Below are positions 7,675 to 12,736 of a DNA stretch of 15,459 nt, piece by piece; the first letter of the stretch is position 1; each line of letters begins with the position of its first letter. The position numbers and the translations under genes are program-made. The stretch covers positions 1-15,459 of the forward strand of contig JAJYOS010000043.1 in the NCBI GenBank assembly GCA_021796055.1, given 5' to 3'. The stretch comes from Bacteroidota bacterium. GTDB lineage: Bacteria; Bacteroidota; Kryptoniia; Kryptoniales; JAKASW01. The notes beneath the pieces were generated by a model. The model searched no databases. It saw only the letters and a list, made by a program, of their open reading frames with translations, and was not told where the DNA came from.

Positions 7675-9224
7675 AGAGATATAAGAAAATCAGATTTTAT
7701 ATGTACCTGCTCGCGGCGGCCTTGGTGGGGTTGATGACCGCGAGACCTTCAGTTTCCGCGACAAGAAGCGCGACAGGGAGAAGGATGTTCTTCGCGTCAT
7801 CGAGCGACTTCGTCGGGGATAGCGCGACCGACAATACGAAGGCTCTCCAGGCCGCGATCGACAGCGCAAACAACGCAGGCGGAGGTGTGGTGGAACTGAA
7901 AAACGGGAAGTTCCTATCGGGGCCAATTACGATGAAGAGCAACGTCACTCTGCGGATTGACAGCTCGGCGACGCTTTACGCGACGACGAATGATACGGCT
8001 TTCGCCGGGCTCGACCCATTCGCGTTTATCGGATGTAAGCACGATTCAAACATCACCATAACGGGCGGAGGCACGATTGACGGTAACGGCCAACCGTGGT
8101 GGGCCGCTTACAAAGCTACAGGGATCTCGAGGCCGCGGCTGATCGAATTCTGGAATTCATATCATGTTGTGATTGACAGCGTTACTCTTGAAAACTCCCC
8201 GATGTTTCACGTCTCGCTGGAGGAATGCTGGTACGATACGTTAGAGTACGATACGATCCTCGCCCCTTCGAATTCGCCGAACACAGACGGCATTGATCCC
8301 GCGACGTGTCACGTTGTTTATATCGCCCATTGCCTGATAAACAACGGCGACGACGACATAGCGGTAAAGTCCGGCCGATACGATCCATCGGATCCCAACG
8401 CGGGCTGCTCACAGCTTTGGATTAAGGACTGCATTTTCTTGCATGGTCACGGCTTGTCGATCGGAAGCGAGACGTCCGGTGGTGTGGACAGTATGTATGT
8501 GGATAGCTGTTCTTTCAACGGCACAGATAATGGCATACGCATCAAATCATACCGCGGGAACGGCGGTAATGTGAGGCACTGCGTTTACAAGAATATCACG
8601 ATGCAAAACGTCGCAAATCCGATTTGGATTTCCGGCTACTATCCGAAAATCGCCTCAGAATCCGATCCGGCGCAAACCGTCACGTCAACGACGCCGGATT
8701 TTCATGATATCAGCATAATACACCTTGTATCCAGCGGCTCACCTACAGCGGGATTCATGGTTGGACTTCCGGAGCTTCCTATGAAGAATATGCTCCTTCA
8801 GAATGACACGATCTCGGCAAACACCGGTCTCACGATAAGAAACGCGGCTGTCGACACCGTGAACACTTTGTCCACCGCTTCATACGGACCCGGGTACATC
8901 CTTCAGGTAAACGGAACTTTTTCAAGACTAACGTCAGTTCAACCTGCACCGACACTGCCCGCCAAGTTTAGTCTCGATCAGAATTATCCGAACCCGTTCA
9001 ATCCGACTACCATGATCGCCTACACGCTTCCTAAATCCGGGCAAGTCACGCTCCGGGTTTATGACATACTCGGGAGACTTGTCGCCACGCTTGTTGACGG
9101 CGAACAGGCGCCTGGAGAGCATGTGGCTCGATTTGACGGGGCCGGATTGGCGAGCGGAGTCTATTTCTACAGGTTGGAGTCAGCCGGATTCAACCGGACG
9201 AAGAAATTGATGCTGCTCAAGTAA
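7671..9224 (+). CDS. Secreted GH28 polygalacturonase-like hydrolase with T9SS sorting domain
   Basis: This is the third GH28 enzyme of the cluster, predicted to hydrolyse polygalacturonate or related pectic backbone outside the cell. The signal peptide is short (MKRYKKIRF, hydrophobic 10-22, likely cut after 'SVSA' near residue 30). The catalytic domain spans about 40-420, with NTD at 204-206, GDDD with Asp227 and Asp228, GHG centred on His260, 'SIGSETSGG', and RIK at 290-292. These are canonical, so the enzyme should be active. Residues from about 430 form a T9SS type A sorting domain ('NYPNPFNPTT', 'VYDILGRLVATLV', 'ASGVYFYRL', 'KKLMLLK'). It is therefore exported beyond the outer membrane, unlike the two upstream GH28 enzymes. 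The ATG overlaps the PL9 stop (ATGA), and it is the last gene of the cluster. The N-terminal 'DNTKALQAAIDSANNAGGG' segment is the usual pectate-lyase-superfamily opening. Endo or exo action cannot be decided here. Confidence 0.92.
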   Translation: MKRYKKIRFYMYLLAAALVGLMTARPSVSATRSATGRRMFFASSSDFVGDSATDNTKALQAAIDSANNAGGGVVELKNGKFLSGPITMKSNVTLRIDSSATLYATTNDTAFAGLDPFAFIGCKHDSNITITGGGTIDGNGQPWWAAYKATGISRPRLIEFWNSYHVVIDSVTLENSPMFHVSLEECWYDTLEYDTILAPSNSPNTDGIDPATCHVVYIAHCLINNGDDDIAVKSGRYDPSDPNAGCSQLWIKDCIFLHGHGLSIGSETSGGVDSMYVDSCSFNGTDNGIRIKSYRGNGGNVRHCVYKNITMQNVANPIWISGYYPKIASESDPAQTVTSTTPDFHDISIIHLVSSGSPTAGFMVGLPELPMKNMLLQNDTISANTGLTIRNAAVDTVNTLSTASYGPGYILQVNGTFSRLTSVQPAPTLPAKFSLDQNYPNPFNPTTMIAYTLPKSGQVTLRVYDILGRLVATLVDGEQAPGEHVARFDGAGLASGVYFYRLESAGFNRTKKLMLLK

Positions 9225-9273
9225 GGCGATGCAAACATTCGATGATTTTCAATTGAAGCAAAATTCAACTAGG

Positions 9274-9300
9274 ATCATGGTCTGCGTTTTGACCGATGAT
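9274..9300. promoter_or_regulatory. Candidate operator: inverted repeat upstream of the transporter gene
   Basis: ATCATGGTC (9274-9282) and GACCGATGAT (9291-9300) are inverted repeats of 5 + 4 bp with a one-base bulge and an 8-base spacer. The right arm overlaps the proposed -35 box. A third ATGAT lies at 9242-9246 and a perfect palindrome TTCAATTGAA at 9248-9257. The position suits a repressor that senses a uronate, but no regulator gene is in the window and the site is only inferred. Confidence 0.35.
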
Positions 9301-9315
9301 ATACGCCTAAATAAT
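9289..9315 (+). promoter_or_regulatory. Candidate sigma70-type promoter for the transporter-epimerase unit
   Basis: TTGACC (9289-9294) resembles a -35 box and AATAAT (9310-9315) a -10 box, with a short spacing of 15. An alternative Bacteroidota-style reading uses TTTG at 9288-9291 with TAATTTG at 9312-9318. The 153-base gap is the first sizeable break after the pectinase cluster, so a promoter is expected here. Confidence 0.35.
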
Positions 9316-9377
9316 TTGGCGCTATGTGACCGTCATCCTAACAAAAGGGAATCAGAGCACCCGGAGGACCAATCATT

Positions 9378-10760
9378 ATGACTACAGCTGAGTCTCAGGT
9401 CAGCTTGCCAGCTGAGACAAAGATAGGCAAATACCGGTGGGTAATAGTATCGCTTCTCTTTTTCGCGACTACCGCCAATTACATGGACCGAGAAGTAATT
9501 AGTTTCTTGGAAGTGGTTTTTTGTAAACCCAAGGCGCAAGGAGGCTTCGGGTGGACAAGCGGCGACTTTTCATATTTGACAGCCTTTTTCACAGGCGTAT
9601 ATGCGATAGCAACCGTCTTCGGCGGGTGGATCATCGACAAAATCGGGACTAAGATTGGGCTCGCGATCTCTCTGATCTCGTGGTCCGTTTTTGGAATCGC
9701 TAACGCTTTTGTCGGCGAACTCCTTTCCATGAACATTCTTATCCGGAGCCTGTTTGCCGTCGGCGAGTCGGGAAATTTCCCGGCATCGGTCAAGACTGTG
9801 GCGGAGTGGTTCCCGAAGCGAGAGCGCGCATTGGCGACCGCGATTTTCAATGCCGGATCGAACTTCGGCGCGATGCTTGGCGCGATCTTCGTGCCATGGT
9901 GTCTGATTTATTTCGGCGAAAGTCACGGCTGGAAGATGGCGTTCATTCTAACCGGCGCGGTAGGGCTATTGTGGCTGATCTTCTGGTTTTGGCTTTTCGA
10001 AATACCTTCGAAGCAGAAGCGGCTCAAGAAATCGGAGTACGACTATATACATATCGATGATGAGGCTACGGAGAGAGATGAGCCTGCGGACGGCAAGGCG
10101 GGGAAACTTCCCTGGTTGAAGCTCTTCCGCTACAGACAAACATGGGCGTTTTTCGCCGGCAAATTTATGACCGATGGGATATGGTGGTTCTACCTCTTCT
10201 GGCTTCCGGCTTACCTGGTCTCGCAATTTCACATGACGGAAAGTCAGGTAATACTCCCGTCGTTTATCGTGTACGGCGTCTCAATTATCGGTAGCATCTA
10301 TGGCGGCAGTATTCCTTTATCTTTCATCAAGCGCGGCATGCCCGTTTACAAGGCTCGCATGACGACCATGCTTATCATCGCCATCCTCCCACTGACAGTT
10401 CTCTTCACGCAATATTTCGGCGACGTCGCGCGGTTCGGTTCCATGGCAGTGACGCTAGCGGTCGCGATGATTTGTATCGGCACCACAGCTCATCAGGCAT
10501 GGTCGGCAAATCTCTTCACGACTGTTTCTGATATGTTCCCGAGAAAGGCCGTCGGCTCCGTCACAGGCATAGGCACTACCGCAGGTGGAATCGGCGGCGT
10601 TATCATTCAGCTTCTAGCCGGATACTTCACCGATGTATTCAAAGGGAATCCGCAGCATGCCTACATGATCATGTTTGTGATATGCGCTTTGAGTTACCTG
10701 GTCGCTTGGGCGATAATGAAGGCTTTTGTGCCGCGGCACAAACTTGTTACTGATCTGTAA
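9378..10760 (+). CDS. exuT: MFS hexuronate transporter, ExuT-like (ACS family)
   Basis: This is an inner-membrane major facilitator superfamily symporter, most similar by motif to ExuT-type hexuronate carriers of the anion:cation symporter family. It would import galacturonate or glucuronate with H+. The 460-residue length fits. Visible features are 'NYMDREVI' at 34-41 in the first helix, a motif-A-like 'DKIGTK' at 87-92, the family phrase 'GESGNFPASVKTVAEWFPKRERALATAIFN' region at about 129-158, a charged cytoplasmic loop at about 208-250, and 'AHQAWSAN' at 371-378 in the C-terminal half. About twelve hydrophobic segments can be counted. A good ribosome site, GGAGG at 9363-9367, lies ten bases before the ATG. 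The next gene, a tagaturonate epimerase, begins 43 bases after the stop, which supports a galacturonate role. Closely related carriers move galactonate or glucarate, so the symbol is by similarity only. Confidence 0.85.
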   Translation: MTTAESQVSLPAETKIGKYRWVIVSLLFFATTANYMDREVISFLEVVFCKPKAQGGFGWTSGDFSYLTAFFTGVYAIATVFGGWIIDKIGTKIGLAISLISWSVFGIANAFVGELLSMNILIRSLFAVGESGNFPASVKTVAEWFPKRERALATAIFNAGSNFGAMLGAIFVPWCLIYFGESHGWKMAFILTGAVGLLWLIFWFWLFEIPSKQKRLKKSEYDYIHIDDEATERDEPADGKAGKLPWLKLFRYRQTWAFFAGKFMTDGIWWFYLFWLPAYLVSQFHMTESQVILPSFIVYGVSIIGSIYGGSIPLSFIKRGMPVYKARMTTMLIIAILPLTVLFTQYFGDVARFGSMAVTLAVAMICIGTTAHQAWSANLFTTVSDMFPRKAVGSVTGIGTTAGGIGGVIIQLLAGYFTDVFKGNPQHAYMIMFVICALSYLVAWAIMKAFVPRHKLVTDL

Positions 10761-10803
10761 GATCGAATTTCCAGTAGTAAGAAAATTAATATAAGGGCAT
10801 AAA

Positions 10804-12360
10804 ATGAAAATTGAAGACATGATGACGAAAGACAACGTTGTGAGTGTTGAATCGCTGGCGTCGATTGCCGGCGAAGATGTTGTCGCCTACCCGAACTCAG
10901 TAAATGGAGCCGGGAATGCGAAGTTCTTTATCGGCAGAGACAGAAAAGGGAAGTGGCTTTACGTTGTCGCTACCTCTAGTAGCGACGGTTTGCTGGCCGA
11001 TTTTGAGGGTGAAGAAAATGACAGATCGTGGAATGGAAGCGACTTTGTCGTAAAGAAATGCGCGATGAACCATCATAACGCCACCAAACTGCAGGCTACC
11101 TTTCCGTTTGCGCGGCCAGTGACCCTCGGATTGAAAAATTCCTACGGGTTCGGCGACCGGCTCGGGCTTGCAAATCCGGGACATCTGCGTGCACTGAAAG
11201 GGTACAACTTTAGGCCCATCCTGGCACAGCAGTCGATCCGTGAGCTTACGCGTACTCAGCGTACTCCCGAGGACGTAATGGATGCGGCAGTCTGGGCCGT
11301 GTTTCAGGAAGGGTTTAAAGATGGATTCGGCGCGGATGCCGATCATCTCAAGACTACCGATGATGTCGACAGGCTAATCAGGGCCGGCTTCACGATGTTT
11401 ACTATCGATCCGAGCGACCATGTCGTCAACGGCGTCACAGAACTGAGCTCCGAAGATCTTAACAAAAAGGTGCGGGCTCTTCCGTGGCAGGACTTCGGTG
11501 ACTCTCTCGACAAACTTGTCGATCGCTATAAGAACAAGACCCTCAAGTTGGATTCCGTCCATTCGATAACCGCGAACGAAAGAGAGGTACTCGAGGCGTG
11601 TCTTAAATACATGGCGGCAATCATAAATATCCGAAGGATACACACTCACCTTAAGACAAAGCACGCCAACTATGCCTGTGAGATAGAAGTATCTATAGAC
11701 GAGACGGATACGGTTACAACACCGTTCGAGCACTTCTTCATAGTCAGCGAACTGAAGAGGATGGGAGTCGGATTCGTCAGCCTCGCTCCTCGCTTCGTCG
11801 GCGACTTTGAAAAGGGAATTGAGTACAAGGGTGATATCGAATTATTTAAGGACCACTACCTCCAGCATGCCGCCATCGCGAAGTACTTCGGCAATTACAA
11901 GATCAGCTTTCATTCAGGTAGCGATAAGTTCAGAGTCTATGAAGCCGTAGGCGCACTTGAGCAGACCCTCATTCATGTAAAGACCGCTGGGACAAGTTAC
12001 CTCGAAGCGTTGAGGGTCATCGCGATGCGTGAAGGGGCGCTCTTCAGGGAGATACTCGATTTCTCCGTCGGACTTTACGACCAGGAGAAGAAGAGCTATC
12101 ATGTCACGGCCGACATGAAGAAGATCAAGAAGGGGAAGGATTATAGCGATAGAGAACTTGAGGGTTTGTTGGAGTCGACCGACGTCCGCCAGGCGCTTCA
12201 TGTTACCTACGGCAGGGTCCTAACCGAAAAGAACGAGAAGGGTGAGTTCAAATTCAGAACGAAGATTTACAGTTGTCTGGATCGGAACGAGGATCTCCAT
12301 TATCAAATCCTAATCAAGCACTTCCACCGGCACCTGGTTCCATTCAAGAACTGGAAGTAA
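10804..12360 (+). CDS. uxaE: Tagaturonate epimerase (UxaE family)
   Basis: This cytoplasmic enzyme is recognised as a UxaE-type tagaturonate/fructuronate epimerase, described in Thermotoga as converting D-tagaturonate to D-fructuronate with a bound metal. It lets galacturonate, after isomerisation by UxaC, enter the fructuronate-mannonate branch instead of using tagaturonate reductase and altronate dehydratase. The 518-residue protein has no signal peptide or membrane segment. Recognisable conserved stretches are 'GFGDRLGLANPGH' at 115-127, 'GADADHLK' at 176-183, 'TIDPSDH' at 200-206, 'EVSIDE' at 295-300, 'FHSGSDK' at 369-375 and 'HVKTAGTSYLEALR' at 391-404. The His, Asp and Glu residues in these are plausible metal ligands (inference). 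AAGGG at 10793-10797 precedes the ATG by six bases. It lies 43 bases after the transporter gene with no terminator between, so the two probably form one transcript. Further Met codons at residues 6 and 7 are less well placed. Confidence 0.87.
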   Translation: MKIEDMMTKDNVVSVESLASIAGEDVVAYPNSVNGAGNAKFFIGRDRKGKWLYVVATSSSDGLLADFEGEENDRSWNGSDFVVKKCAMNHHNATKLQATFPFARPVTLGLKNSYGFGDRLGLANPGHLRALKGYNFRPILAQQSIRELTRTQRTPEDVMDAAVWAVFQEGFKDGFGADADHLKTTDDVDRLIRAGFTMFTIDPSDHVVNGVTELSSEDLNKKVRALPWQDFGDSLDKLVDRYKNKTLKLDSVHSITANEREVLEACLKYMAAIINIRRIHTHLKTKHANYACEIEVSIDETDTVTTPFEHFFIVSELKRMGVGFVSLAPRFVGDFEKGIEYKGDIELFKDHYLQHAAIAKYFGNYKISFHSGSDKFRVYEAVGALEQTLIHVKTAGTSYLEALRVIAMREGALFREILDFSVGLYDQEKKSYHVTADMKKIKKGKDYSDRELEGLLESTDVRQALHVTYGRVLTEKNEKGEFKFRTKIYSCLDRNEDLHYQILIKHFHRHLVPFKNWK

Positions 12361-12393
12361 CGTACCACCATATGGATTGACACAGAATTGCTT

Positions 12394-12425
12394 CCTCTCT
12401 CCCGGTTCAAATGCCGGGGGAGGGG
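12394..12425 (+). terminator. Strong hairpin after uxaE (no T-run)
   Basis: CCTCTCTCCCGG (12394-12405) pairs along all 12 positions (two as G-U) with CCGGGGGAGGGG (12414-12425) around an 8-base loop. It lies 34 bases after the uxaE stop. No T-run follows, so it is not a classical intrinsic terminator; it may stabilise the mRNA 3' end, act with Rho, or be a dispersed REP-like element. Confidence 0.5.
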
Positions 12426-12621
12426 ATGGTGTGAATCTGAATCGGTCGCTCCCCTCCATGTATATTCCTCCCGACTACTCTAACTGACAAACATTTTCAA
12501 GCAAACCGCGACCCTTCCTGTGGGATTTAGCCTCTGAGCCCTCGTCCAGAGGTTCGAAACATAGAAAGTATGCCGACTTAGCTCCTTCAACCTACAACAC
12601 CTAAATAATTGCAAATAAAAA

Positions 12622-12668
12622 GCGAAAAAGTTTAATTAATAAGGCGAAAAATGCGTCCCTGCGAAAAA
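12622..12668 (+). repeat. Three direct GCGAAAAA repeats upstream of gltB
   Basis: Exact copies lie at 12622-12629, 12644-12651 and 12661-12668 (22 and 17 bases apart), with a looser GTGAAAAAA at 12709-12717. They sit just upstream of the proposed promoter. They could be regulator sites, A-tracts that bend DNA, or an UP-like element; chance in A-rich DNA is not excluded. Confidence 0.45.
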
Positions 12669-12673
12669 GATAC

Positions 12674-12702
12674 TTGCAAACAATCTGATATGTAGTTATA
12701 AA
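12674..12702 (+). promoter_or_regulatory. Candidate sigma70-type promoter of gltB
   Basis: TTGCAA (12674-12679) and TATAAA (12697-12702) are separated by exactly 17 bases. A perfect TATAAT at 12703-12708 overlaps the downstream side but has no matching -35 box. Transcription would begin near 12709, giving a leader of roughly 28 bases that contains the AGGAG ribosome site. Confidence 0.5.
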
Positions 12703-12736
12703 TATAATGTGAAAAAATCTTTGCAGGAGTGGTGAA

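Larger units (their letters stand above)
12361..12736. other. Gene-free intergenic region between uxaE and gltB
   Basis: No convincing coding frame lies on either strand; minus-strand open frames here only run back over the gltB start. The first 200 bases are GC-rich and hold strong hairpins (12394-12425, the alternative pairing with 12449-12457, and CCTCTG/CAGAGG at 12531-12552). From about 12600 the base composition switches sharply to A/T-rich, with three GCGAAAAA copies and a promoter-like sequence leading into gltB. The first half therefore looks like transcript-end sequence and the second like the gltB control region. Confidence 0.7.

Noticed and set aside
12377..12382. Perfect -35 box TTGACA just after uxaE
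   Set aside because: The sequence 16-19 bases downstream is GC-rich hairpin with no -10-like element.
12531..12560. tRNA-like T-loop (GGTTCGAAAC) next to a CCTCTG/CAGAGG hairpin
   Set aside because: The bases flanking the TTCGAAA loop do not form a 5-bp T-stem and no acceptor, D or anticodon arm is present; also not a clear att site.
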